From contig JBBDRN010000044.1 of assembly GCA_040905445.1 (NCBI GenBank), positions 1 through 64,000 on the forward strand: a stretch of 64,000 nucleotides of DNA, in the 5' to 3' direction. Below the pieces are notes generated by a model, which made no database searches, was not told the DNA's origin, and was given only the letters and a program-made list of their open reading frames with translations. Shown here piece after piece: positions 27,600 to 34,721 of this stretch (within the stretch, counting starts at the first letter, position 1; each line of letters starts with the position of its first letter). The DNA comes from SKPT01 sp040905445 (GTDB taxonomy: Bacteria > Planctomycetota > Phycisphaerae > Phycisphaerales > Phycisphaeraceae). Made by a program: the position numbers and the translations under genes.

Positions 27600-28100
27600 G
27601 TGTCCAAGTCGCTCCGCATCGGTGAGATCCTGATTGACCAGGGCGTGATGAGCCGGCAGCAGGTCTTTGAAGTGCTCCAGGCGCAGAAGCGCCTTCACCT
27701 GCCATTCGGCGTGCTCGCCGAGCAGATGTTCGAGGTCACGCTCGAAAGCATCGAGCAGGCCTGGGTGAGCCAGTACCATGACTTCACGGGCACCATCGAC
27801 CTGAGCGAGGTGCGCGTCGACGACGAGGCGCTGCGCCTGATTCACCGGCGGCAGGCGTGGCAGTTCGAGATCCTGCCGGTGCACATCGACTCGACCGGCG
27901 AGTTGTTGATCGCCGCGTCGCGGTCGCGCCTGGCGCGGGCGGTGACCTTCGCCGCCAATCGACTGAACCGGGCGGTCTTCTTCCGCATCGCCGACCGCGA
28001 GCAGTTGCGCACGTTTTTGCAGCGGTACTACCCGATGCCCGAGGTGTCGCAGTCGTTGATCGACCGCGCCCGCTCGCTCCAGGCCGACGGTCCGGCGTAG
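27600..28100 (+). CDS. Stand-alone MshEN-type (GspE/PilB N-terminal) domain protein
   Basis: A 166-aa protein. The GTG at 27600 is set by a full AAGGAGGT 3-4 nt upstream. The sequence KSLRIGEILIDQGVMSRQQV and a second half, HIDSTGELLIAASRSRLARA, match the N-terminal MshEN or T2SSE_N domain of secretion ATPases, which binds cyclic di-GMP in some members. No ATPase follows, so it is a free domain. A role as a c-di-GMP receptor or adaptor is inference. Next gene is thiL. Confidence 0.75.
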   Translation: MSKSLRIGEILIDQGVMSRQQVFEVLQAQKRLHLPFGVLAEQMFEVTLESIEQAWVSQYHDFTGTIDLSEVRVDDEALRLIHRRQAWQFEILPVHIDSTGELLIAASRSRLARAVTFAANRLNRAVFFRIADREQLRTFLQRYYPMPEVSQSLIDRARSLQADGPA

Positions 28101-28108
28101 CGCACAAC

Positions 28109-28129
28109 ACCGGGGCCGATGGTCCCGGT
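28109..28129. repeat. GGGACC-family palindrome after the MshEN gene
   Basis: accggggccgatggtcccggt is imperfectly self-complementary and lies 9 nt after the stop codon. Confidence 0.6.
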
Positions 28130-28184
28130 CGAGGCTGCCTCCTGCCACGTGCAGCACAACCGGCATGATCGACCGCCATCGTCG

Positions 28185-28190
28185 TACAAT
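28185..28190 (+). promoter_or_regulatory. -10-like TACAAT, leaderless promoter of thiL
   Basis: TACAAT is followed by 6 nt (gcgatc) and the GTG start at 28197. There is no Shine-Dalgarno. Confidence 0.5.
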
Positions 28191-28196
28191 GCGATC

Positions 28197-29174
28197 GTGC
28201 GTGAAAACGAACTGCTCAGTTACATCTACCGCGCCAACGCGCGTCTGCCGGTGGGCGTGACGATTCCGCCCGGCGATGACATGGGCGCGGTGCGTCTCGC
28301 GGACGATGTCGACGCGCTGCTGACGGTCGACCAGGTGGCCGACGGCGTGCATGTGGACCTGGCGACGACGCCGATCGCGCGCGTGGCGCGCAAGGCGATC
28401 GCGCGCAGCGTCTCGGACATCGCGGCGATGGCGGCCGAGCCGGTGGCGTGCCTGGCGACGGTGGCGCTGCCGCGCGGCTTCACCGACGCGGCCGGTCTCT
28501 ACGACGCGCTGCGTGAAGCGGCCGACGCGTTCAACTGTCCGCTGATCGGCGGAGACGTGGCGGTGTGGGACCACCCGCTGCTGATCACGGTGACGGCGAT
28601 CGCCCGGGCCGGGAGCGTCGAGCCGGTTCGGCGCGACGGGGCGCGCGTCGGCGACAGCGTCTACGTCACCGGCCAGCTCGGCGGCAGCCTCGAGGTGATC
28701 GCCGGCTACAGCCACCACCTCGACTTCGAGCCGCGCGTGGCATGCGCCCGCGCGCTCGCGGCCGACGGCGCGACGCGGCCGCACGCGATGATCGACCTGT
28801 CGGACGGCCTGGGGCAGGACCTGCCGCGGCTGTGCCGGGCGTCGGGCGTCGCGGCGGAGCTGGACGTGCGAACATTGCCCGCGGGCCCCGCTGCCGAACA
28901 GGCGGCCCGGCGCACCGGCAAGCCGGCGTGGCAGCACGCCATCGACGATGGTGAGGACTACGAGCTGCTGTTCGCGGCTCCGGCGGGCGCGGTGCCGGGC
29001 CGGGTGGCGGGCGTGAGCGTCACCGCCATCGGGCGCATTGTCGCGTCGACGGGGCAGGCTGTGCCGGTGCAATTGGCGTGGCCGGACGGCACGCGCGTGC
29101 CGTTGGAGGGAGCCGGCTGGGAGCATGGGGCCGCGCTTCCGTCTGCTGATCCTGACCCGACCTCCGGGGGCTGA
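28197..29174 (+). CDS. thiL: Thiamine-monophosphate kinase
   Basis: A 325-aa AIR synthase-fold kinase that phosphorylates thiamine phosphate to the diphosphate. The N-terminal Asp-rich motif is TIPPGDDMGAVRLADDVDALLTVDQ, shown here as PPGDDMGAVR and TVDQVADGVH. RVARKAIARSVSDIAAMAA and CPLIGGDVAVW are family segments, and HAMIDLSDGLGQDLPRLCR is the second Mg site. The GTG at 28197 follows a TACAAT box with a 6-nt spacer. The stop overlaps the tsaE start in TGATG. The length is as usual for ThiL (about 320 aa). Confidence 0.93.
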   Translation: MRENELLSYIYRANARLPVGVTIPPGDDMGAVRLADDVDALLTVDQVADGVHVDLATTPIARVARKAIARSVSDIAAMAAEPVACLATVALPRGFTDAAGLYDALREAADAFNCPLIGGDVAVWDHPLLITVTAIARAGSVEPVRRDGARVGDSVYVTGQLGGSLEVIAGYSHHLDFEPRVACARALAADGATRPHAMIDLSDGLGQDLPRLCRASGVAAELDVRTLPAGPAAEQAARRTGKPAWQHAIDDGEDYELLFAAPAGAVPGRVAGVSVTAIGRIVASTGQAVPVQLAWPDGTRVPLEGAGWEHGAALPSADPDPTSGG

Positions 29175-29725
29175 TGCGTGCCATGACGTCCTTCACCCTC
29201 ACCGCCGCTGGGCCGAGCGACACGGACGCCATCGCCCGCGGCGTGGCGGGGGTTCTGCGCGTGGGCGACCTCGTCGGGCTCACGGGCGAGCTCGGTGCCG
29301 GCAAGACGCACTTCGTGCGCGGGCTCGCGGCCGGGCTCGGGCTCGACCCGCGTCAGGTCTCCAGTCCGACGTTCATCCTCCTCCACGAATACACTTCCCC
29401 CGCCGCCACCCACCCCGCCACTTCCCCGAATCAGCCATCAGCCATCAGCCCTCAGCCATCGTCGCCGGTGCTCATGCACCTGGACGTCTACCGTCTCGCG
29501 GTTGCCGACGAGTTGGAGACGCTCGGCTGGGGCGAATCGGGCGAGGAGCTGCGCGAGGCGGCGGTGGTGGCGGTCGAGTGGGCTGACCGCGTCCGCGAGG
29601 CGATGGGCGGGGATTGGCTGGAGGTCGCCCTGGAGCACGCGGAGGATGGCGGGCGGGTGGTTACGTTCCTGCCGCACGGGGCGTGGGGGGAGCGCATGGG
29701 TGAGCTGCGCGCGGCGGTGGGGTAG
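29174..29725 (+). CDS. tsaE: tRNA threonylcarbamoyladenosine biosynthesis ATPase TsaE
   Basis: A 183-aa P-loop ATPase of the TsaBDE complex that makes t6A37 in ANN-decoding tRNAs. The Walker A GELGAGKT is at residues 38-45. SSPTFILLHEY leads to the metal motif MHLDVYRL and the tail VVAVEWADRV. Family members have about five to eight residues between NEY and HFDLYRL. Here residues about 74-99 form a Ser/Pro/Ala insert made of nonamer and ATCAGCC repeats. It is coupled to thiL by TGATG. The TAG stop lies within a GTAGGGTCC repeat. Confidence 0.92.
   Translation: MRAMTSFTLTAAGPSDTDAIARGVAGVLRVGDLVGLTGELGAGKTHFVRGLAAGLGLDPRQVSSPTFILLHEYTSPAATHPATSPNQPSAISPQPSSPVLMHLDVYRLAVADELETLGWGESGEELREAAVVAVEWADRVREAMGGDWLEVALEHAEDGGRVVTFLPHGAWGERMGELRAAVG
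29393..29470. repeat. Two repeat families fused in frame inside tsaE
   Basis: 29398-29427 contains ccgccaccc and ccgccactt nonamer-like units. 29428-29462 continues as a 7-bp run (atcagccatcagccatcagc). Together they encode a 26-residue loop. Confidence 0.75.
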
Positions 29726-29782
29726 GGTCCGTTGTGCGGACATGCTTTTACCCGCCGCGGCGAGGTCCGCAGCGGACCCTAC
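29722..29782. repeat. Inverted repeat, GTAGGGTCC family, copy 3
   Basis: Arms gtagggtccgttgtgcgga and ggtccgcagcggaccctac. It spans the tsaE stop and may be a two-way terminator between tsaE and yacG. Confidence 0.8.
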
Positions 29783-29802
29783 CCGCGCCGGCCCGCGGGT
29801 TC

Positions 29803-29808
29803 TAGAAT
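29803..29808 (+). promoter_or_regulatory. -10-like TAGAAT, leaderless promoter of yacG
   Basis: TAGAAT, then 6 nt (agggcc), then ATG 29815. No Shine-Dalgarno is visible. Confidence 0.5.
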
Positions 29809-29814
29809 AGGGCC

Positions 29815-30033
29815 ATGGCCGAGGACCAGCATGAGACCGGCCGGGACCCGGGCAACGGCGACGACGGCAAGCCGCCGGCGCTGTGCCCGATCTGCGGTCG
29901 CGAGTTGGGGCCCGAGGCGGACGAGCCGTTCTGCTCGCAGCGCTGCCGCAACATCGATCTCGGCAACTGGCTGGACGAGAACTACACCATCTCCCGTCCC
30001 ATCGAGCAGGCGGATCTGGAGGAGGACGATTGA
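29815..30033 (+). CDS. yacG: DNA gyrase inhibitor YacG
   Basis: A 72-aa zinc protein. The four Cys ligands are in CPICGRELGPEADEPFCSQRC, shown as CPICG and FCSQRC. RNIDLGNWLDENYTI is the family segment after the zinc site. The N- and C-termini are acidic. YacG binds GyrB and blocks DNA binding in E. coli, and the same role is likely here. A TAGAAT hexamer 6 nt ahead of the ATG suggests a leaderless mRNA. It stands alone between repeats. Confidence 0.92.
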   Translation: MAEDQHETGRDPGNGDDGKPPALCPICGRELGPEADEPFCSQRCRNIDLGNWLDENYTISRPIEQADLEEDD

Positions 30034-30067
30034 CCGTCGGCTTGGAGGCCGTTGGTCGGCTCAATTG

Positions 30068-30165
30068 AACCGCGAAGCCGCGAAGAAAGCGAAGCCTTCG
30101 CGACGGGAGAAATTGCTTCTCGATCTCTGTCTCGCGCTCTTCGCCTGCTTCGCTTCTTCGCGGTT
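30068..30165. repeat. Inverted repeat, AACCGCGAAG family, copy 1
   Basis: Left end aaccgcgaagccgcgaag and right end cttcgcttcttcgcggtt are inverted, with 7-8-bp periodic units. Copy 2 is at 43547-43644, and a degenerate version at 2445-2515. Confidence 0.8.
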
Positions 30166-30203
30166 GGCCAAATGCCCGTATATGAACCTTTGGAGATGTG
30201 CTG

Positions 30204-31079
30204 ATGTCCACCCTGAGCCATGACGAAGCCGTGCTGAGTACGGAGGATCTCACGTTTTTCGAGGACAACGGCTACGTGCTGCTGCGCCAGGCCGTGCCGC
30301 CGGAGAACATCGACCCGGCGATCGACGCGATCTTCGAGTTCCTGGAGATGGACCGGCACGACCGATCGGACTGGTATCGCGATCCGCTGTCGACGATGGG
30401 CATGATCGAGATGTACCACCACCAGGCGATGTGGAACAACCGGCAGAGCCCGCGGATTTACGCGGCGTTTACGCAGCTCTGGGGCACGCCGAAGCTGTGG
30501 GTGAACCTCGACCGCATGAGTTTCAAGCCGCCGCACAACGACAAGGACACGCGGTGGAACCACAAGGGCTTCCTGCACATTGACGCGCAGATGGATGAGC
30601 CGCGGCCGCTGCGCTTCGGCCTGCAGGGTGTGCTGGCGCTGGCGGACACGACCCCTGAGCAGGGCGGCTTCCACTGCCTGCCCGGGTGGCACAAGCCCGA
30701 GAAGCAGGAGCAGTGGGCCGAGCTCGTCAAGGACGAGGAGCGGCCGTCGTTTTACGCGGACGATATCCCGTGGCACCTGGGCGTGACGCCGGTGGAGATG
30801 AACGCCGGCGACATGGTCATCTGGCACCGCGCGCTGCCGCACGGCAACGGGCTGAACCGCACCGATCGGCCGCGCATCGCCCAGTACATCAACATGCGCC
30901 CGGCGCGCGAGGACGACGAGCAGCGAATGCAGGACCGCGTCCGCCAATGGCGCGAGCGTGTGCCGCCCGATGCGCCGTGGGTGCAGGGTGACCCGCGCAA
31001 CTGGGAGCCGACGCACGGCAAGACGGCGGAGCTGTCGCCGCTGGGGCGCAAGCTGCTGGGTCTGGATCCCTGGGGATGA
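30204..31079 (+). CDS. Phytanoyl-CoA dioxygenase (PhyH) family protein
   Basis: A 291-aa Fe(II)/2-oxoglutarate-dependent oxygenase. The start at 30204 is supported by GGAG 8 nt upstream. The N-terminus LTFFEDNGYVLLRQAVPPEN is classic for PhyH. The iron-binding motif appears as HIDAQMDEP (His-x-Asp), with the distal His in HRALPHGNGLNRTDRPRIAQYINM, shown as LPHGNGLN. Length fits the family. The substrate is unknown, since family members hydroxylate lipids, ectoine or antibiotics. No neighbour is clearly linked, and the gene stands between repeat blocks. Confidence 0.88.
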   Translation: MSTLSHDEAVLSTEDLTFFEDNGYVLLRQAVPPENIDPAIDAIFEFLEMDRHDRSDWYRDPLSTMGMIEMYHHQAMWNNRQSPRIYAAFTQLWGTPKLWVNLDRMSFKPPHNDKDTRWNHKGFLHIDAQMDEPRPLRFGLQGVLALADTTPEQGGFHCLPGWHKPEKQEQWAELVKDEERPSFYADDIPWHLGVTPVEMNAGDMVIWHRALPHGNGLNRTDRPRIAQYINMRPAREDDEQRMQDRVRQWRERVPPDAPWVQGDPRNWEPTHGKTAELSPLGRKLLGLDPWG

Positions 31080-31329
31080 TTGACACGGGCAACGGGTAGT
31101 CGGGACCGCGGAGCGTCAAATGCGCCCAGCGGGGTTGTGTGCTGCGCGTGGGGGCTGGTCCTGCCGCCTCCGCGGGCGGCGGGGCGGCGGGGTGGCGGGG
31201 TGGCGCGTTTCCGCGACCGCGCAAAACCTGTCGCCAAGTGTCGGCTGCCTATCGGTAAAGCTGGGGCAGCGGGGCAATCTGCGGCCCTAACGCCCGCCCT
31301 GAGCGACAATTACCGAAACGACACAAAAA

Positions 31330-31345
31330 ACACCACATATTGCAG
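31330..31345. promoter_or_regulatory. NrdR-box-like site 1 upstream of dcd
   Basis: acaccacatattgcag matches the NrdR consensus acaCwAtATaTwGtgt at 11 of 16 positions. It is paired with a stronger site 33 bp downstream. Confidence 0.5.
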
Positions 31346-31356
31346 CAAATGGGGGG

Positions 31357-31384
31357 TTGCATACACAACATATAGTGGTAACAT
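31357..31384 (+). promoter_or_regulatory. Candidate promoter of dcd
   Basis: TTGCAT (31357-31362) and TAACAT (31379-31384) are 16 bp apart. The stronger NrdR-like box covers the spacer. Confidence 0.4.
31363..31378. promoter_or_regulatory. NrdR-box-like site 2 upstream of dcd
   Basis: acacaacatatagtgg matches acaCwAtATaTwGtgt at 14 of 16 positions. Its start is 33 bp from site 1, three helical turns, as expected for cooperative NrdR binding. Confidence 0.7.
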
Positions 31385-31407
31385 GAGCGGCGTTGGCCCG
31401 ATCTGCT

Positions 31408-31440
31408 CCCGAACCCCGAACCCCGAACCCCCAACTCCGG
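31408..31440. repeat. Heptamer run, CCCCGAA type, before dcd
   Basis: Units ccgaacc repeat about four times and degrade to ccaactccg. Similar runs precede the metE-type gene (46971-47032) and oppB2 (58269-58313). Confidence 0.7.
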
Positions 31441-31449
31441 ATCCCCGCC

Positions 31450-32022
31450 ATGCCCGTCCTCTGCGATACCCAGATCCGCGAGCTCGTCGGCATCGAGCCG
31501 TTCGAAGACAACTCCAAGCGCCCGGGGCGCATCTCCTACGGCGTGTCGAGCTACGGCTACGACGTGCGCGTCGGCACGGACTTCAAGGTCTTCACCAACG
31601 TCGCGCCCCACGGCGGGCAGACGATCGTCGACCCCAAGGCGTTCACCGAGGACATGTTCGTCGCCATCAACACGGCCGTGACGGGCAAGGACCACATCAT
31701 CATCCCGCCCAACAGCTTCGCGCTGGCGGCGACGGTCGAGACGATCACCGTGCCGCGCGACGTGCTGGTGATCTGCCTGGGCAAGAGCACCTACGCCCGC
31801 TGCGGCATCATCGTCAACGTCACGCCGCTCGAGCCGGAATGGCGCGGCAAGGTCACGCTGGAGATCAGCAACACGACACCGCTGCCGGCGAAGATCTACG
31901 CCAACGAAGGCATCGCCCAGATGGTGTTTTTGAAGGCCGACCGGGTGTGCGCGGTGAGCTATGCGGACAAGGAAGGCAAGTACCAGAACCAGCCGGGGCT
32001 GACGCTGCCGAAGGTCGATTGA
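31450..32022 (+). CDS. dcd: dCTP deaminase
   Basis: A 190-aa homotrimeric enzyme that deaminates dCTP to dUTP for thymidylate supply. The motifs are complete: SYGYDVRVG, GKSTYARCGIIVNVTPLEPEWRGK, in which SxxRxG and the catalytic Glu of the EPEW segment are present, and a C-terminal KYQNQPGLTLPKVD that closes over the nucleotide. ATG 31450 follows a heptamer run. Two NrdR-like boxes and a promoter lie upstream, so control with ribonucleotide reductase is likely. Bifunctional dCTP deaminase/dUTPases are close relatives. Confidence 0.94.
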   Translation: MPVLCDTQIRELVGIEPFEDNSKRPGRISYGVSSYGYDVRVGTDFKVFTNVAPHGGQTIVDPKAFTEDMFVAINTAVTGKDHIIIPPNSFALAATVETITVPRDVLVICLGKSTYARCGIIVNVTPLEPEWRGKVTLEISNTTPLPAKIYANEGIAQMVFLKADRVCAVSYADKEGKYQNQPGLTLPKVD

Positions 32023-32033
32023 AAGGGATTTCG

Positions 32034-32519
32034 ATGACGCATCCAGATGCTTATAAGGTAGCGGCCAGGATCAAGGCGTGGATGGAGCTGAAAGAGATTC
32101 AGTTCTTCGATTTGCCCGCGTATGACCTTTCCGTGGAGGAGTTCGATGACTTCATGGAAGACTCATGCGCCGGCATTGTGCGTAATACTGCGTTCGTCGA
32201 ACGGGTTCGCCTCGCGCTTGAGATCGACTCCGAATACCTCCTGCGGGGAAGAATCCCGCCGTCGCTTCCTTGGCCGCGCCGTAGGCTCCTGATGGCCGCA
32301 GAGGCGTATCAAGAGTTTTACTCGCGAGGGAGGGGCTTGGGAGATCACCGCGTCCACACTCTGAGTCGATTTGTTCAGGAACGGCTTCCCGCGATCAGGC
32401 GCCAGCTTAGCGAGGGAGGGCGAGCAGCGTTCAAGGATGACCCCCCCTCGTCCGTTAGTGAAGTTGACGCGGAATTCCGAATGTGGCTTCGTTCCAAGGG
32501 GAACCGATCGTGGAATTGA
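32034..32519 (+). CDS. Hypothetical protein with antitoxin-like features, first gene of an ImmA/IrrE pair
   Basis: A 161-aa protein I cannot place. An AAAGGG lies about 8 nt before ATG 32034. Residues 54-75 (AFVERVRLALEIDSEYLLRG) recall the end of Xre-type helix-turn-helix domains, but a full helix-turn-helix is not clear. Its 3' end overlaps the ImmA/IrrE-type gene by about 10 nt. This layout resembles Xre-ImmA/IrrE or toxin-antitoxin-type modules. Codon use is less GC-biased than the neighbours, which suggests transfer. An alternative is a phage-type repressor partner. Confidence 0.6.
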   Translation: MTHPDAYKVAARIKAWMELKEIQFFDLPAYDLSVEEFDDFMEDSCAGIVRNTAFVERVRLALEIDSEYLLRGRIPPSLPWPRRRLLMAAEAYQEFYSRGRGLGDHRVHTLSRFVQERLPAIRRQLSEGGRAAFKDDPPSSVSEVDAEFRMWLRSKGNRSWN

Positions 32520-33325
32520 CTAAGCGCCTACATCGTATTTTCGGCGGCAACAGCGTGGTCGACCTCTGCGAGCGCATCGTGCGCGAAGCGTTCCCGCTGA
32601 TCGATTCCGACAGCGAGCCGATCAATCCGAAGTTTCTGTGTCGGCTAAAGGGCATTCCCGTCGCGCTCGCAGAGGCGACGGAGTTCTTGGGCCGATTTCA
32701 CTGGAGAGGTGGGACGCGTCCGGCAATCACGATACGTACGGGGCTCAATGCGGCGACTGAGCGATTCGTCGTGGCCCACGAGTTGGGGCATTGGCTGATC
32801 CAAAACTCGGATGCGCATCGAAGGCAAAGGTTTCTTTCAGTGACGCCGACGCACGACGATCCCGAGTTAGACCAAGAGGAGATTTTGGCGGATGCGTTGG
32901 CAGTCGAGCTTCTGCTGCCACGCGGGCGCGTCCAGAACTTCGCAGTGGACCGGCTAACGCCATCGGAACTGGCAACGCGGGCATCGGCGCACGGCGTCTC
33001 AGCAGAGGTTTACATGCGCCGGCTCGCCGGGATTGTGGAAGGCGACTTGGGGCTAGCCACACTTATACCAATGCGATTTTGCGACCTCGAAGCGGATGTC
33101 GTGTTGGACCGGTTGACGATCGTGGAAGCATCGGATCTCTCGATTCGGAGGCCGCGAGCGGACACGTACCTTCGCACGCGAGTACCGTTCGCGAAGGCCG
33201 AGTCAGAACTAGGGAGCGTGGTCCCCATGGTCGCGGATGGCGTTCCACGGGTGCTGTCCGGCAGAAGTGAGTTCAGGCCCGGGATGGTCCCGCAACTAGT
33301 GTACTTCGGGACTATCGCGCGTTGA
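32510..33325 (+). CDS. ImmA/IrrE family metallo-endopeptidase-like protein
   Basis: A 271-aa protein from GTG 32510 (AAGGGG about 8 nt upstream), or 280 aa from GTG 32483. The zinc motif is RFVVAHELGHWLI (HExxH) at about residues 85-97, and the third ligand is in EEILADALAVELLLPR. Members cut repressor partners such as ImmR or DdrO and so control mobile elements or stress genes. The C-terminal 100 residues (VVLDRLTIVEASDLSI) are of unknown fold. It overlaps the upstream gene, with a less GC-biased sequence. Confidence 0.82.
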   Translation: MELTKRLHRIFGGNSVVDLCERIVREAFPLIDSDSEPINPKFLCRLKGIPVALAEATEFLGRFHWRGGTRPAITIRTGLNAATERFVVAHELGHWLIQNSDAHRRQRFLSVTPTHDDPELDQEEILADALAVELLLPRGRVQNFAVDRLTPSELATRASAHGVSAEVYMRRLAGIVEGDLGLATLIPMRFCDLEADVVLDRLTIVEASDLSIRRPRADTYLRTRVPFAKAESELGSVVPMVADGVPRVLSGRSEFRPGMVPQLVYFGTIAR

Positions 33326-33414
33326 ATAGGTGCCATCGGAACGGCCCTACCTTGGACATTTGCCGCAGGTCAGTACCAGCCATGCCACAACGTCGCCACA
33401 GAACCCATCTCGCC

Positions 33415-33459
33415 GGGTGCCACTGACAAGCGGAGTCTGCGGAGCTTGTCAGTGTTCCT
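33415..33459. repeat. Half copy of the ACTGACAAG element
   Basis: ggtgccactgacaagcggag to agcttgtcagtgttcc, the left hairpin of the full element without its right half. It lies in the 288-bp gap before the DUF4282 gene. Confidence 0.7.
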
Positions 33460-33488
33460 CGTACCGCAGAGATCGAACGGGGCTCTTT

Positions 33489-33525
33489 CGTAGGGTGAGT
33501 TTCGCTTTGCTTCACCCACCCTGCG
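33489..33525. repeat. Inverted repeat, GTAGGGTG...CACCCAC family
   Basis: cgtagggtgagtttcgcttt pairs with gcttcacccaccctgcg. A sister copy is at 46713-46742, and half a copy (ccacccaccctac) at 17791-17803. Confidence 0.7.
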
Positions 33526-33613
33526 GCCCTGAAGACTTTGGCCGACCCTAACGCCGCACCGCTCGTCCGTGTGGCTCGCGTTCCCAGCCCACTCCTTACC
33601 AAAGGCGAACTTC

Positions 33614-33952
33614 ATGGAAACCAACGACCACCGCTTCGCACACGCCGGGTTTGAAGGATTGCTCGACTTCGGGTTCAGCCGGTTCATCACGCTCAACGTC
33701 ATCAAGGTGCTTTACATCCTCGGCATGGTGGTGATCGCGCTGGCGTGGTTCACCGCCGTCGTCGGCGGCTTCGCCCAGGGCGGGGCGGGCATCGGCTTTG
33801 GGATGCTCATCTTCGCCAGCGTCGCGGCCGTGCTTTACTTGATCTTCTACCGCGTCTGGCTGGAGTTGATCGTCGTGATCTTCCGCATCGGCGAGCACAC
33901 CGCGCGGCTCGCCGGCCCCGCCGACAGCGCGTCCCCGCCCCCGTCGCCGTGA
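33614..33952 (+). CDS. DUF4282 domain-containing membrane protein
   Basis: A 112-aa protein with two membrane helices, about residues 26-52 (VIKVLYILGMVVIALAWFTA) and 61-85 (GFGMLIFASVAAVLYLIFYR). The family segment GLLDFGFSRFITLNVIKVLY matches DUF4282. AAGGCG lies 9 nt before ATG 33614. Function unknown. It is upstream of a lipoprotein gene, but the 84-bp gap gives no clear operon evidence. Confidence 0.85.
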   Translation: METNDHRFAHAGFEGLLDFGFSRFITLNVIKVLYILGMVVIALAWFTAVVGGFAQGGAGIGFGMLIFASVAAVLYLIFYRVWLELIVVIFRIGEHTARLAGPADSASPPPSP

Positions 33953-34036
33953 GGCCGCCGTTACGTGCAGGCACAACCCGCCGAGCTTGTCCGCGCCCCG
34001 TGAGTCATCCAAAACGCCCAGCCCGTTAGACGAACC

Positions 34037-34426
34037 ATGCCGCATCAGCCCGCCACAACCATCGCGCTGGCCGTCGCCCTGCTGCTGCTGGTCGGCTGCA
34101 CGCAGAACATGCCGCTGGAGCGTGCGCAGCCGCTGCGCGGGCCGGGGCTGCCGCACAACGAGTACCTGGTGCATGGCAGCGTGGAGGAGTTGGCGTACAC
34201 GGCCGAGGAGGCGGGCGTCGTCTACCTGGTCGAGGGTCGGACGCAGACGCCGATGGGGCAGCGGCGGCTGAACGCGGGGCAGCGATATGAGATCGAGTTT
34301 GACGAGGCGACGATTGCATTGATTGCCGAGCGCGTCGGCGTGGCGCGTGAGGATGTGTCGCCGTTTCTTTATTTCGTGCCCGATTCGGCGAGGCCGGCGC
34401 GACAGGAAGCGGACGAGTCGAGGTAA
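34037..34426 (+). CDS. Small lipoprotein of unknown function
   Basis: A 129-aa precursor. The signal peptide (TIALAVALLLLVGC) ends in the lipobox LVGC, with the acylated Cys at about residue 20. The next residue is Thr, so outer-membrane sorting is plausible. The mature part has mixed secondary structure and ends in a charged tail. No family is recognised. The start at 34037 is set by the signal peptide. Confidence 0.75.
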   Translation: MPHQPATTIALAVALLLLVGCTQNMPLERAQPLRGPGLPHNEYLVHGSVEELAYTAEEAGVVYLVEGRTQTPMGQRRLNAGQRYEIEFDEATIALIAERVGVAREDVSPFLYFVPDSARPARQEADESR

Positions 34427-34721
34427 GCGAGCGAATCGCCGCCGCGCCCGGCCCGGGATGGAGCCCAGGCCGGGCGGCGCGTGGCGGCCGTTGTGCGGTC
34501 GATGCCCCGGCGGGCGCGGCGCCACGCCGTCCGCCGGGGCCGGCCCGCAGCCGAAGGAAGAAGAAGGGGGCAGCGGGCAGACTGCAGGGGGCAGTTGGGG
34601 AGGGAGAGGAGTTGACAGGAGGCAGACTGCAGTCTGCCGTCTGCCCCCTGACGACTTTTCCGGAAGACCGAACAGATACCGAGTATAATACCAGCCTACG
34701 ATTCATAAAGGGACACAGGGC
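34427..34721. other. Leader region of nrdJ with inverted repeat and -10 box
   Basis: 295 bp. 34440-34560 is a very GC-rich stretch with several possible hairpins. 34566-34651 is a gggggcagcgggcagactgc inverted repeat with the inner palindrome ggcagactgcagtctgcc (34621-34638). TATAAT is at 34684-34689, with ATG 34722 after it. I do not see the conserved core of a cobalamin riboswitch. Confidence 0.5.
34684..34689 (+). promoter_or_regulatory. -10 box TATAAT before nrdJ
   Basis: An exact TATAAT lies 32 nt before ATG 34722, with AAAGGG between. The -35 region is not recognisable. Confidence 0.4.

Larger units (their letters stand above)
31080..31449. other. Long leader of dcd with AT-rich regulatory region
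   Basis: 370 bp. The first 200 bp is GC-rich, with nonamer units (ggcggggcggcggggtggcg, 31180-31200). 31300-31385 turns AT-rich and holds two NrdR-box-like sites. 31408-31440 is a ccccgaa heptamer run just before the ATG. Confidence 0.6.

Noticed and set aside
34427..34721. Cobalamin riboswitch ahead of nrdJ
   Set aside because: GC-rich hairpins are present, but I cannot find the conserved B12-box core, and class II reductase is not normally repressed by B12.
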